Assembly: GCF_900323885.1 (NCBI RefSeq)
Contig: NZ_OOHJ01000030.1
Span: forward strand, 248,001 to 312,000
Reading direction: 5' to 3'
Source: [Actinomadura] parvosata subsp. kistnae
GTDB taxonomy: Bacteria; Actinomycetota; Actinomycetes; Streptosporangiales; Streptosporangiaceae
Length of the DNA: 64,000 nucleotides
Below, piece after piece: positions 15,601 through 25,994 of this stretch (positions are counted from its first letter, which is position 1; each line of letters starts with the position of its first letter). The notes below the pieces were generated by a model. The model saw only the letters and a program-made list of their open reading frames with translations. It made no database searches and had not been told where the DNA came from. Made by a program: the position numbers and the translations under genes.

Positions 15601-18087
15601 CGGCGGCGACGAGCGCGCCGTACTCGCCGAGGCTGTGGCCCATCACCATGTCGGGGCGCACGCCGTACGCGTCCAGCAGGCGGGTGAGCGCGGCGTCCAC
15701 GGTCAGGACGGCGGGCTGGGTGATCTCGGTCTGCAGCAGCGCCTGCCGGGCCGGGCCCGGGTCGGCGTCGTCACAGAAGATGTACGACGTCAGGGGCCGG
15801 CCCAGCAGCGGCGTCATCACGCGGTCGGCCTCGTCGAACGTGGCCGCCACGATGGGCTCGTGCTCGCGCAGGTCGCGCAGCATGTTGACGTACTGGGAGC
15901 CCTGGCCGGTGTAGAGGAAGGCCACCTTGGGGGCGGGTCCGCGGCCGAGGAAGACGCCCTGGGCGCGCAACATGCGCCACATGGCCTGGTTGCCGGTACG
16001 CAGGGCGGTGATGGCCTTGGCCGCCTTGGCCGCCAGGTCTGCGGGTTCGGCGTAGTCGATCGCGACCCTGATGGCCGCGGTGGCCAGCGCGGGGTCGGGG
16101 GGTTGCGGCGTGTTCGCGGCGCGCACCTGTTCGAGCCGGGCGATGACCTCCGGCTCGTCGGTCCCGCCCACGACCCTGGCTCCCCGCAACGGCGGACGGG
16201 AACTGACGGTCGCCGGTCCCTTCCCGACGGGCGACGCCGCCGCGCTCCCTTGCGCCGCACTGCTCCCCTGCGCCGCACTGCTCCCCTGCGCCGCACTGCT
16301 CCCCTGCGCCGCACTGCTCCCCTGCGCCGCACTGCTCCCCTGCGCCGCACTGCTCCGCTGCGCCGCGCTGCTTGCCGGCGGGGCCGCGGTTGCCTGCGGC
16401 CCCGCACTTGCGGCGCCTGCCTGAGGCGCAACGGTCACCTGCGGCGCCGCGCCCGCTCGTTGCTCGGTGGCCGCCTGGGGCGCGGCGCCCGCCTGGAAGG
16501 GGGCGCTGTCCGGCGAGGTGGGTGCGGAGGCCGCCGTGGCACCCGCCCCGGCAGGCGTCGCGGTGCCCGTGCCGGGCCTCGCGGGCGCGGTGCTCGGGCC
16601 GGACATCGTAGGCGCGGTGGTGGAGGTGGCGTACACGGTCGCGGCGGCGGCGGCGGGGCGGTGGCGGCCGGGGATGTACTCCTCCAGCACCACGTGGAAG
16701 TTCGTTCCGCCGAACCCGAACGCGCTCACCCCCGCGCACCGCACCCCGCCCGCCGGCCGTTCCCACTCCCGCAGGGTGGTGTTGACCTGGAAGGGGATGG
16801 CGGACCAGTCGACGTTCGGGTTGGGGACGTCGAAGTGGAGGCTGGGGGGCAGCACCTGCTCGTGCAGGCTCATCACGGTCTTGAACAGGCCGGCCGTCCC
16901 GGCTGCCGCCTTGAGGTGGCCGATGTTGGACTTGACGGAGCCGAGTGCGATCGTGCCCCGCGCGGCGCCCGCCTTCTCGAAGACCTCGCTGAGGGCGCCG
17001 AGCTCGACGGCGTCACCCACGCGGGTGGAGGTGCCGTGGGCCTCGATGAGGGTGGCCTGTGCCGGGTCGAGGCCGGCGCCGGCCCAGGCGCGTTCGATGG
17101 CGAGCCGCTGCCCGATCGGGTTGGGCGCGGTGATGCCCTTGCCCTTGCCGTCGCTGGAGCCGGCCAGGCCGCGCAGGACGGCGTAGACGCGGTCGCCGTC
17201 GCGTTCGGCGTCGGACAGGCGTTTGAGGACGAACAGCGCCGCGCCCTCGCCCATGACGAAGCCGTCGGCGCCCGCGTCGAAGGGCCGGGTGCCGGTGGCC
17301 GACAGGGCGCCGATCTTGCAGAACTTGACGAACGCGGCCACGCCCATGTTCCGGTCCACGCCGCCGGTGATCACGGTGTCGAAGTCGTGGGCCTGGAGCC
17401 CGCGTACGGCCGAGGACAGGGCGGCCAGGCCGGAGGCGCAGGCGGCGTCGGTGGTGAAGTTGGGCCCGCGGAAGTTGAACAGGTTGGCGACCCGGCCGGC
17501 GATGATGTTGGCCAGCTCGCCGGGCATGGTGTCCTCGGTGATCGGCGGGAACCCGCTGAGGAAGGCGCCGGCGCTCTCGCGCAGCACGGCCTCGCGGACG
17601 TCGGCGGGCAGGGCGGCGAAGGCGGGCGAGCGTTCCAGGCCGCGCACGTATTCGGGCAGGACGACGCGGGTGTTGGAGCGGTAGTGCTTCTCGCCACCGA
17701 TGGCGTTGCCGATGATCACGGCGACCCGTTCGGGGTCGGCGTTCCAGCCGGGCCAGCCGGCGTCCTGGAGGGCGGACCGGGCGGCGCTGACGGCCCACTT
17801 CTGGCCGCCGTCGAGCTGCGCGGCCACGGCCGGTGGCACGGCCAGCCGCCAGCCGATGGGGTCCCACGGGTAGTCGCGCACCCAGCCGCCGATCCGCGAG
17901 TACGTCTTGTCGGGCGCCTTGGGGTCGGGGTCGTAGTAGAGGGCGGGGTCCCAGCGTTCGGGGGCACGTCGGAGATGGAGTACCTGCCGTTCTTGATGTT
18001 CGCCCAGAAGGTGGGGGCGTCGGGAGCGTCGGGCATGATCGCGCCGAGGCCGACGACGGCGACGGGTTCGAGCGTGATGGCGTTCAT
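9671..18087 (-). CDS. PUFA-synthase-like type I megasynthase, KS-AT-KS-ACP-ACP-KR-DH (frame break near the N-terminus)
   Basis: About 2805 residues. Numbering below is for the 2736-residue frame that opens at 17881. KS1: Cys148 (TTDAACASGL), EAHGTST, SNIGHLKAAAG. AT: GHSLGEYG near 750. KS2: Cys1325 (NAACASTTQA), with SHETYTP and TGHAMGAG. ACPs near 1690-1770 and 1805-1890, with LGVDTVKQAE in both. KR near 2150-2380 (TGAAGGI; SSVAGRFGNAGQADYSAAN). DH-like hotdog from about 2450 (HHRIDGVAVLPG). No enoyl reductase or thioesterase seen. The first 36-37 codons, from ATG 18087 (overlapping the upstream stop), are one base out of frame with the rest: at 17957-17964 a G run appears one short, otherwise giving SDVPPERWDP. 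It could be an assembly error or a broken gene. Product unknown. Confidence 0.82.
12206..12771. repeat. near-identical ACP-encoding direct repeats
   Basis: The stretch 12206-12423 recurs at 12554-12771 (offset 348 bases) with only a handful of differences. Each encodes one acyl carrier domain plus flanking linker. The identity extends to synonymous positions and rare codons such as TAT and TTG, which suggests recent duplication or gene conversion. Confidence 0.85.
16243..16368. repeat. seven tandem 18-bp repeats in the KS-AT linker
   Basis: The unit TGCTCCCCTGCGCCGCAC is perfect five times from 16261 to 16350, with one variant unit at each end. On the coding strand it yields AAQGSS hexapeptides in the low-complexity Ala/Pro/Ser/Thr linker between the first ketosynthase and the acyltransferase. 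Being in multiples of three codons, copy number can vary without frame loss. Confidence 0.9.
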
Positions 18088-19727
18088 GACGTTTCCTGGG
18101 GGTCGACGCGGTCGTAGAGGACGTCCGCGATCAGGTCCATGTCGGCGAGCAGGCCGCGCTGGGCCGCCCGTACGTCGTCGGCGCGCAGGCCCTCCAGCCC
18201 GGCGGCGTCGCCGGCGGGCAGGGCGCCGAGCACCCAGCGCGCGCCCTCTTCGGCGATCTTCATGGCGGCTTCCCTGGCGAAGACGCGGCTGACGGCGGCG
18301 AGCGCGGCGGAGGTGAAGCGGCGGTCGGCCTTGTCCGGGAGCCTGCCGTCAAGGGCGGCGGCGGCGCGCCTGGCGAGGCTGCCCGCGGCCTCGGCGTAGG
18401 CGATCAGCTCGCCGAGCCGCAGCAGGACGTGCTGGTTGCGGGTGAGCCGCCCGGTCCGGCAGGACTCCAGCACGGTGGCGAGGGCGTCGAGGGCGAGCGC
18501 GGCGGTGGCGGCGCCGGTCTGCGCGGGCAGCGCGGCCATCGCGGCGGCGGCGTCGCGGTAGCAAGCGCCGCGGGTCTTGAGGTGCTGCTGCCAGCGGTCC
18601 CTGGCGATGGTCATCTCCAGGATCTCGGAGGTGCCCTCGTAGATGGTGGTGATGCGCACGTCCCGCTTGATCTTCTCGACGAGGTACGGCTTGGTGTAGC
18701 CGTAGCCGCCGTGGGCCTGGATCGCGGCTTCGGCGGCGGCGTTGCCCGCCTCGCTGGCCAGGTACTTGGCGATGGCGCCCTCGGTGTTGAGCGAGCCCTC
18801 ACCCGCGTCGATGCGGGCCGCGCTCTCCTCGATGAACGCCCGGGCGGCCTCCAGCCGGACGACATGCGGCACGATCAGCTTGTGCGTGTAGCCCTGCTTG
18901 GTGGACAGGGTGGCCCCGGCCTGGACGCGGTCGAGGGAGTAGCGGATCGCGCGCTCGGTGGCCTCCCAGCCGCCACCGAGCCCGAAGGCCGCCACCATGA
19001 GCCGGGTGTAGCCGAAGACGTTCTGTGCCTGTGTCAGGCCTTGGCCCTCGGCCAGGCCGACGAGGTGCTCCGCCGGGACGAACACGTCGTCGAGGTAGAG
19101 CGCGGCCGTGTTGGACAGGCGGATGCCGTGCTTGTCCTCGGGGGGAGCGGTGGAGAAGCCGTCGGCGCCGCGTTCCACGACGAACCAGGACGGGCCCGAG
19201 GGGGTGAGCGCCAGCACGCTCCAGGCGTCGGCGATGGAGCCGTTGCTGATCCACTGCTTGCGGCCGTTGATCCGGTAGCCGCCCTCGACCGGTGTGGCGG
19301 TGGTGCGCAGCGCGCCGAGGTCGCTGCCCGCCTCGGGCTCGGTGGCGCCGTAGGCGAACAGGATGCCTTCCTTGGCGATCCGGCCGAGCCAGCGCTCCTT
19401 CTGCTCCGTCGTGCCGCCGAACAGGATGGGGTCGCTGCCGAGGAACGTCGCGAACACGGACGTGGCCACGCCCAGGTCGAGGCGGGCCAGGCGCTCGCAG
19501 ATGCGGTAGGAGTCGAACGCGCCGCCTCCCATGCCGCCGTAGTCCTCCGGCACGAACGCGAGCTGGACGCCGAGCTCGTCGCCGCACATCCGCCTGATGG
19601 TCTCCTCGGGGCAGACGTCGTCGCGGTCCAGCTCCAGCAGGCGTTCCTCGGGCAGTGCCGCGGCGACGAACTCGCCGAGCGCGTCGAGCATCAGGTCGAG
19701 TGTTCCGAGGTCGAGTCCATCCGTCAT
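18084..19727 (-). CDS. acyl-CoA dehydrogenase family protein with C-terminal extension
   Basis: A 547-residue flavoprotein of the acyl-CoA dehydrogenase family: YGATEPEAGSDLGA (FAD/substrate loop), KQWISNG, YGYTKPYLVEKIKRD, and TTIYEGTSEI with the usual catalytic Glu position. Typical members have about 380 residues; here a further 150 alpha-helical residues follow, as in long or very-long-chain types. It would oxidise an acyl-CoA, or insert or remove a double bond in the product of the neighbouring megasynthase. GGGAGGCGAGCC precedes the ATG, and its stop overlaps the megasynthase start. It is the first gene of the lipid operon, under the shared DosR-like promoter. Confidence 0.85.
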   Translation of the reverse strand: MTDGLDLGTLDLMLDALGEFVAAALPEERLLELDRDDVCPEETIRRMCGDELGVQLAFVPEDYGGMGGGAFDSYRICERLARLDLGVATSVFATFLGSDPILFGGTTEQKERWLGRIAKEGILFAYGATEPEAGSDLGALRTTATPVEGGYRINGRKQWISNGSIADAWSVLALTPSGPSWFVVERGADGFSTAPPEDKHGIRLSNTAALYLDDVFVPAEHLVGLAEGQGLTQAQNVFGYTRLMVAAFGLGGGWEATERAIRYSLDRVQAGATLSTKQGYTHKLIVPHVVRLEAARAFIEESAARIDAGEGSLNTEGAIAKYLASEAGNAAAEAAIQAHGGYGYTKPYLVEKIKRDVRITTIYEGTSEILEMTIARDRWQQHLKTRGACYRDAAAAMAALPAQTGAATAALALDALATVLESCRTGRLTRNQHVLLRLGELIAYAEAAGSLARRAAAALDGRLPDKADRRFTSAALAAVSRVFAREAAMKIAEEGARWVLGALPAGDAAGLEGLRADDVRAAQRGLLADMDLIADVLYDRVDPQETS

Positions 19728-19816
19728 GGCTCGCCTCCCTCTTCATGGCTACGGGTTTCCCAGGACCGTAGAGCCGCGGGTGCGGGCGGGGGCAGGCACG
19801 GAGGGCCCCTCGGGAA

Positions 19817-19878
19817 GGGACTTTCGTCCTGAATCGGGAGCGCTGACGAAGGACCGCCGTGCTCGGGACTTCCGTCCC
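19817..19878. promoter_or_regulatory. two strong DosR-like boxes shared by the lipid and hydrogenase operons
   Basis: GGGACTTTCGTCCT (19817-19830) and GGGACTTCCGTCCC (19865-19878), 48 bases apart. The first lies 90 bases from the acyl-CoA dehydrogenase start (minus); the second 54 bases from the CBS/BON start (plus). These are among the best matches to the palindromic core in the window and are the only obvious regulatory sites between the two divergent operons. Confidence 0.78.
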
Positions 19879-19932
19879 TATCTGCGGCGCCGTCGGGCGG
19901 ATGTGATGGAGGCGGCTGCAGAGGAGGCAGGC

Positions 19933-20613
19933 ATGCGTATGACCGTCGCGGACGTGATGACGGAGAAGGTCGTCACCGTCACCGCCGCCACCCCGTTCAA
20001 GGAGATCGCGGAGACGCTCATCTCCGGCGGCATCAGCGCCGTCCCGGTCACCGACGACGACCGGCACGTGCTCGGCATGGTGTCGGAGGCGGACCTGCTG
20101 CGCAAGGAGGAGTTCCGGGAGCAGTTCTACCGGGAGGGCTACCAGCCGCCGCTGCGGGCCCGGATGCGGCATCCGAAGGGGCGGCAGAAGGCCGCGGGTG
20201 ACACCGCCGCCGAGCTGATGACCAGCCCGGCCGTCTGCGTCTCCCCCGAGGCGTCCGCCGTCGAGGCGGCTCGCCTCATGGACACCCACGACGTCAAGCG
20301 GCTCGCGGTCGTCGACTACAACGGCCGGCTCGTCGGCATCGTCAGCCGCCGCGACCTGGTCAAGCTGTTCCTGCGCGCGGACGACGACATCGCCACGGAG
20401 GTGCGCGAGGACATCCTCGTCCGCAACCTGTGGGTGGACACGAGCGGCGTCGAGGTGGAGGTGCGCCAGGGCGTCGTGACGCTGTCCGGCTGGATGGAGC
20501 GCCGCAGCGAGGCCGGCATCGCCGCCCGCATGACGCACCGGGTCAACGGCGTGGTCGACGTGGTCGACAAGTTGGCGTGGAAGCAGGACGACTCCCAAGC
20601 GGAGACGCGCTGA
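19933..20613 (+). CDS. CBS-pair/BON-domain protein
   Basis: A 226-residue protein: two CBS domains (DVMTEKVVTV near the start; ELMTSPAVCV near 95) bracket a charged loop, and a BON-type domain ends it (VEVRQGVVTLSGWMERR). CBS pairs sense adenine nucleotides; BON domains often bind membranes. GAGGAGGCAGGC precedes the ATG, with a second ATG two codons later. The hydrogenase operon begins 25 bases after its stop, so it is probably its first gene. It resembles the CBS proteins at 33987 and 39705. Confidence 0.85.
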   Translation: MRMTVADVMTEKVVTVTAATPFKEIAETLISGGISAVPVTDDDRHVLGMVSEADLLRKEEFREQFYREGYQPPLRARMRHPKGRQKAAGDTAAELMTSPAVCVSPEASAVEAARLMDTHDVKRLAVVDYNGRLVGIVSRRDLVKLFLRADDDIATEVREDILVRNLWVDTSGVEVEVRQGVVTLSGWMERRSEAGIAARMTHRVNGVVDVVDKLAWKQDDSQAETR

Positions 20614-20638
20614 CACCGGTCCGGGAGGGGAGCAGGAC

Positions 20639-21705
<1,067 letters not shown>

Positions 21706-21709
<4 letters not shown>

Positions 21710-22509
21710 TCCCCACCCCCTACCACGTGCGTTCACGCCGGCCGGACCGGGCCGACACGGTCACGCTCACGCTGGAGCCGGTCGAGGGCGCGTGCCCGTC
21801 GTTCCTGCCGGGCCAGTTCACCATGCTGTACGCGCCCGGTGTCGGTGAGATCCCCATCTCCATCAGCGGCCGGGCCCGCTCGGGCGGCTACGTGCAGACC
21901 GTCCGCGCGGTCGGCGCGGTCAGCCGCGCGCTGTGCCGCGCGCGGCGCGGCGACGTCGTCGGCGTGCGCGGCCCGTTCGGCACGCACTGGGAGCTGGCGG
22001 CGGCGCACGGTCTGGACGTGGTGGTCGCGGCGGGCGGGCTCGGGCTGGCGCCGCTGCGGCCGGTGATCCGGGAGCTGGCGGCGCACGGCGCCCGCTTCGG
22101 CCGGATCAGCGTGATCGTCGGCGCCCGGACGCCTTCGACCCTGATGTACCCGCGTGAGCTGGCCCGCTGGGGGCGCGACTTCGACGTCCAGGTGACCGTG
22201 GACCACCCGGACCGGGCGTGGAAGGGGCCGACCGGGCTGATCACCAAGTTGGTCGGCCGGATCGTGTTCGAGCCGGCCCGCACGTACGCGTTCGTGTGCG
22301 GGCCCGAGGTCATGATGCGGGCCACCGCCGGCGAGCTGGTGCGGCGTGGCGTGCCCGCCGGGCGGATCGCGCTGTCGCTGGAGCGCAACATGAAGTGCGG
22401 CATCGGCCGGTGCGGCCACTGTCAGCTCGGCCCCTTGTTCACCTGTCTCGACGGGCCCGTGCTCACCTACGACAAGGTGGCCGATCTGCTGGAGGTGAAA
22501 CAGTTGTGA
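21706..22509 (+). CDS. hyhG: [NiFe] hydrogenase group 3b, gamma (FAD/NAD(P)H-binding) subunit
   Basis: A 267-residue ferredoxin-NADP-reductase-type protein. It has a FAD-binding barrel (residues 1-100), a nucleotide-binding half with AAGGLGLAPLRPV, and a C-terminal [2Fe-2S] site MKCGIGRCGHCQLGPLFTC. It would exchange electrons between NAD(P)H and the iron-sulfur beta subunit. Start and stop overlap both neighbours by 4 bases (ATGA and GTGA), so translation is coupled through the operon. Confidence 0.88.
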
Positions 22510-23255
22510 GCAAGCTCGCCGTGTGGAAGCTCGCCTCGTGCGACGGCTGCCAGCTGACCCTGCTCGACTGCGAGGACGAGCTGCTGTCGGTGGCCGCACG
22601 TGTCGAGATCGCCTACTTCCTCGAAGCCTCCAGCGCCCGAGGGAAGGGGCCCTACGACCTGTCCCTGGTGGAAGGGTCGATCACCACACCGGATGACCTG
22701 GAGCGGATCGGGCACATCCGGCGCGTCTCCCGGCATCTCGTGACGATCGGCGCGTGCGCGACTGCGGGCGGCGTGCAGGCGCTGCGGAACCTGGCCGACG
22801 TCCGCGAGTTCGCCTCCGTCGTCTACGCCCGCCCCGACTACATCAAGACGCTCGACCGCTCCACGCCGGTGTCGGCGCACGTGCCCGTCGACTTCGAGTT
22901 GCGCGGCTGCCCGATCGACAAGCGGCAGCTGCTGGAGGTCATCGGCGCCTTCCTGGCCGGGCGGCGGCCGGTCGTGCCCGCGCACAGCGTCTGCGTGGAG
23001 TGCAAGGCGCGCGGCAACCCCTGCGTGCTCGTCGCCCACGGCACCCCGTGCCTGGGCCCGGTCACCCAGGCCGGCTGCGGCGCACTCTGCCCGGCGTTCA
23101 ACCGCGGCTGCTTCGGCTGCTTCGGCCCCATGGAGAGCCCCAACGCCGCCGCGCTCAACGCCCTCCTGCGCGCCGCCGGCATGGACGACGACGCGCTGCA
23201 GCGCGTCTACCGCACCTTCAACGTCACCTCCTTCGGAGGCAGCAGTGACGCATAA
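22506..23255 (+). CDS. hyhS: [NiFe] hydrogenase group 3b, small subunit
   Basis: A 249-residue electron-transfer subunit starting with GTG in a GTGA overlap. ASCDGCQLTLLD near the N-terminus gives the proximal-cluster Cys pair; further cysteines lie in GACATAGG, RGCPIDK, CVECKARGNPC, and CGALCPAFNRGCFGCFG, enough for three Fe-S clusters. No Tat signal or membrane anchor, so the enzyme is soluble and cytoplasmic. Confidence 0.9.
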   Translation: MSKLAVWKLASCDGCQLTLLDCEDELLSVAARVEIAYFLEASSARGKGPYDLSLVEGSITTPDDLERIGHIRRVSRHLVTIGACATAGGVQALRNLADVREFASVVYARPDYIKTLDRSTPVSAHVPVDFELRGCPIDKRQLLEVIGAFLAGRRPVVPAHSVCVECKARGNPCVLVAHGTPCLGPVTQAGCGALCPAFNRGCFGCFGPMESPNAAALNALLRAAGMDDDALQRVYRTFNVTSFGGSSDA

Positions 23256-24528
23256 GACGATCCGCGTGGGCGGCCTGACCCGGGTGGAGGGCGAGGGCGC
23301 GCTGCTGGTGCGCGCCCGCGACGGCCGCGTCACCGACCTGCAGCTCAAGATCTACGAGCCGCCCCGCTTCTTCGAGGCGCTGCTGAGAGGCCGCGCCTTC
23401 ACCGAGCCGCCCGACATCACCGCCCGCATCTGCGGCATCTGCCCGGTCGCCTACCAGATGAGCGCCTGCCAGGCCCTGGAGTCGGCCTGCGGCGTCACCG
23501 TCGAGGGCGCGCTGCGCGATCTGCGCCTGCTGCTGTACTACGGCGAGTGGATCGAGTCGCACGCCCTGCACATCTACCTGCTGCACGCCCCGGACTTCCT
23601 CGGCTATCCCAGCGGCGTGGCCATGGCGGCCGACCACCGTCCGGCGGTCGAGCGCGGGCTGGCGCTGAAGAAGGCGGGCAACGAGCTGGTGGCCGCCGTC
23701 GGCGGGCGCGCCATCCATCCGGTCAACGTGCGGCTGGGCGGCTTCTACCGGGCACCCGCCGATCTCACGCCGCTCGCCGGACGTCTCCGGCAGGCTTTGC
23801 GCGCGGCGCTCGACACCGTCGAGTGGGTCAGCGGCTTCGACTTCCCGGACGTGGAGCACGACTACCGGTTCCTGGCGCTGCGCCATCCCGCCGAGTACGC
23901 GATCCTGTCCGGCGACGTCGCCGTCAGCGACGGCACCGCCTTCCCTGTCTGCGACTGGCCGCGTCACGTGGTGGAGGAGCAGGTGCGGCACTCCACCGCG
24001 TTGCACGCCCGCCTCGACGGCCGGCCCGGCTATCTCACCGGCCCGCTGGCCCGCTACGCGCTCAACGCGCCGCTGCTGTCGCCACTGGCGCTGAGGGCCG
24101 CCGCCGAGGCCGGGCTGGGGCGGGTGTGCCGCAATCCGTTCCGCAGCATCGTGGTGCGGGCGGTGGAGGTCGTGCACGCGTGCGAGGAGGCGCTGCGCCT
24201 CATCGACCGGTACGTCCCTCCGGACGAGCCTGCGGTGCCCGTCGCCCCGCGGCCGGGTGTCGGGCACGGCGCTTCGGAGGCGCCGCGCGGCACCCTGTAC
24301 CATCGCTATCGCATCGACGAGCGGGGTCTGATCGCCGAGACCGACATCGTCCCCCCGACGGCGCAGAACCAGGCCCGTATCGAGGACGACCTGCGCGCCG
24401 TCATCGAGCCCCGGCTCGGCCTGCCCGTCGCCCGGCTGACCGAGCTGTGCGAGCGGGCCATCCGCAACCACGACCCGTGCATCTCCTGTTCGGCGCACTT
24501 CCTCGACCTGGCGCTCCGCCATGACTAG
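23245..24528 (+). CDS. hyhL: [NiFe] hydrogenase group 3b, large catalytic subunit
   Basis: A 427-residue subunit carrying the NiFe centre. Both metal-binding motifs are present: RICGICPVAYQ (L1) and DPCISCSAHFLDL (L2). The nine residues after His (FLDLALRHD) are the peptide that the endopeptidase removes after nickel insertion. GTG start, 11 bases inside the small-subunit gene. Predicted reaction: reversible hydrogen oxidation with NAD(P). In Mycobacterium smegmatis a group 3b enzyme (Hyd3) is known to belong to the DosR response. Confidence 0.92.
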   Translation: MTHKTIRVGGLTRVEGEGALLVRARDGRVTDLQLKIYEPPRFFEALLRGRAFTEPPDITARICGICPVAYQMSACQALESACGVTVEGALRDLRLLLYYGEWIESHALHIYLLHAPDFLGYPSGVAMAADHRPAVERGLALKKAGNELVAAVGGRAIHPVNVRLGGFYRAPADLTPLAGRLRQALRAALDTVEWVSGFDFPDVEHDYRFLALRHPAEYAILSGDVAVSDGTAFPVCDWPRHVVEEQVRHSTALHARLDGRPGYLTGPLARYALNAPLLSPLALRAAAEAGLGRVCRNPFRSIVVRAVEVVHACEEALRLIDRYVPPDEPAVPVAPRPGVGHGASEAPRGTLYHRYRIDERGLIAETDIVPPTAQNQARIEDDLRAVIEPRLGLPVARLTELCERAIRNHDPCISCSAHFLDLALRHD

Positions 24529-24988
24529 AACGGTCGTCATCGGGCTCGGCAACGACTATCGCGGCGACGACGGTGCCGGGCTCGCCGCCGCCCGCCTGCT
24601 GCGCGGGTGGGGGGTGCTGGTGGTCGAGAACGGCGGCGATCCGGCGGAGCTCATCGAGGCGTGGACGGGCGCGGACGTGGCCGTCGTGATCGACGCGGCG
24701 TGCTCGGGCGAGCCGCCGGGTGTGGTGCGCCGGTTCCGCGGCGTCCCGTCCCTGCCGCACGGTGGGGCGAGCAGCCACGTGCTGTCCCTGGCCGATGCCG
24801 TGGAGCTGGCGCGCGCCCTCGGCCGGATGCCCGGGGAGCTGGTCGTCTACACCGTCGAAGGCGCCACGTTCGCCCTCGGTGCGGGGCTGTCGGAGCCGGT
24901 GTCGGCGGCGGTGGCGGCCCTGGCCCGCACCCTCGCGCGCGGCCTCAGCAGATCCGGGGGAGCTGCTCCCCCACCAGCATGTCGATGA
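24521..24988 (+). CDS. hydrogenase maturation endopeptidase (HyaD/HycI family)
   Basis: A 155-residue protease starting VVIGLGNDYRGDDGAG, the family's nickel-sensing N-terminus with the conserved Asp; VVIDAACSGEPPG holds the second acidic site. It would trim the C-terminus of the large subunit encoded just upstream (8-base overlap). Its 3' end overlaps the 3' end of convergent hypE by 44 bases, so the last residues (GGAAPPPACR) may not be conserved. Confidence 0.88.
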   Translation: MTRTVVIGLGNDYRGDDGAGLAAARLLRGWGVLVVENGGDPAELIEAWTGADVAVVIDAACSGEPPGVVRRFRGVPSLPHGGASSHVLSLADAVELARALGRMPGELVVYTVEGATFALGAGLSEPVSAAVAALARTLARGLSRSGGAAPPPACR

Positions 24989-25994
24989 CCCGGCGCGAGC
25001 CCACCAGCGTGCGCATGGTGACCCGGCCGGAAGGGCCGGCGACCACGGTGCCGATGCGGGTCGCGCACGCACCCTCAGGCCGTGCGCGCATGGCGGCGAG
25101 CACCGCCTCGGCCCTGGCCGGGTCGACGAACGCCACCAGGCAGCCCTCGTTGGCCACGTGCAGGGGGTCCAGGCCCAGCAGGTCGCAGGCGGCGGCGACC
25201 TGGGCGGGGACGGGGACGGCCGGCTCGTCCAGCTCCACCGCCACGCCGGAGGCGGCGGCCAGCTCGTTCAGCGCGCTGGCCAGCCCGCCTCTGGTCGGGT
25301 CGCGCAGCGTGTGCACCCCGCAGGCGCCCGCCGTGATCATCGCGGTGGTCAGGCGGTGCAGCGGCCTGCTGTCGGAGGCCAGCGAGCTCTCGAATCCGAG
25401 CCCTTCCCGGGTGCTCAGGATGGTGATCCCGTGCAGGCCGATCGGGCCGGACAGCAGCACGGCGTCGCCGGGGCGGCCGTTCGCGGCGGCGACGTGCGCG
25501 CCGGGCAGCCGCACGCCGATCCCGGTGGTGGTGACGAACAGCCCGTCGGCCGCGCCCTTGCCGACGACCTTGGTGTCGCCGGTCACGATGCGGACGTCGC
25601 AGGCCCGGGCGGCCTCGGCGACGGAGGTGGTGACGCGGCGCAGCTCGTCCAGCGGCAGCCCTTCCTCCACGATGTAGGCCAGGCTCAGCGCGACCGGGAC
25701 GGCGCCCATCATGGCCAGGTCGTTGACCGTGCCGTGCACGGCCAGCGACCCGATGTCGCCGCCAGGGAAGAAGCGGGGGGTGACCACGAACCCGTCGGTG
25801 GACAGCACGATCTCCGGCGTGCCGGTGGTGACGATCGCGGCGTCCTCCAGCGTGCCGGCGCCGAGGCGGGGGGTGAGGTCGGCGAGCAGTTCGGCCATGA
25901 GCTGCCCGCCGGAGCCGTGGCCGAGCAGCACCCGCTCCGTCTCGGCCTGCGGGGCGGGGCACGTGGCGGCGATGGGGTCGAAGCGCGTGGTCAT
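24945..25994 (-). CDS. hypE: hydrogenase expression/formation protein HypE
   Basis: A 349-residue PurM-like ATPase that dehydrates the thiocarbamate on its C-terminal cysteine to thiocyanate, supplying cyanide ligands for the NiFe site. Seen: GHGSGGQLMAELL near the start, TGDTKVVGKG, DPTRGGLASALNE, and the diagnostic ending PRIC. ATG overlaps the hypD stop by 4 bases. Confidence 0.95.
   Translation of the reverse strand: MTTRFDPIAATCPAPQAETERVLLGHGSGGQLMAELLADLTPRLGAGTLEDAAIVTTGTPEIVLSTDGFVVTPRFFPGGDIGSLAVHGTVNDLAMMGAVPVALSLAYIVEEGLPLDELRRVTTSVAEAARACDVRIVTGDTKVVGKGAADGLFVTTTGIGVRLPGAHVAAANGRPGDAVLLSGPIGLHGITILSTREGLGFESSLASDSRPLHRLTTAMITAGACGVHTLRDPTRGGLASALNELAAASGVAVELDEPAVPVPAQVAAACDLLGLDPLHVANEGCLVAFVDPARAEAVLAAMRARPEGACATRIGTVVAGPSGRVTMRTLVGSRRVIDMLVGEQLPRIC

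Noticed and set aside
16243..16368. CRISPR array
   Set aside because: Units are contiguous 18-mers without spacers and lie in frame within a coding linker.
13418..18292. 1624-codon plus-strand open frame opposite the megasynthase
   Set aside because: Antisense of KS/AT/linker, including the reverse of the 18-bp repeats (RRTAPL units). No independent evidence.
22640..22660. GGGAAGGGGCCC-like match inside hyhS as a regulatory box
   Set aside because: It lies well inside a coding region and lacks the GGGAC arm; treated as chance.
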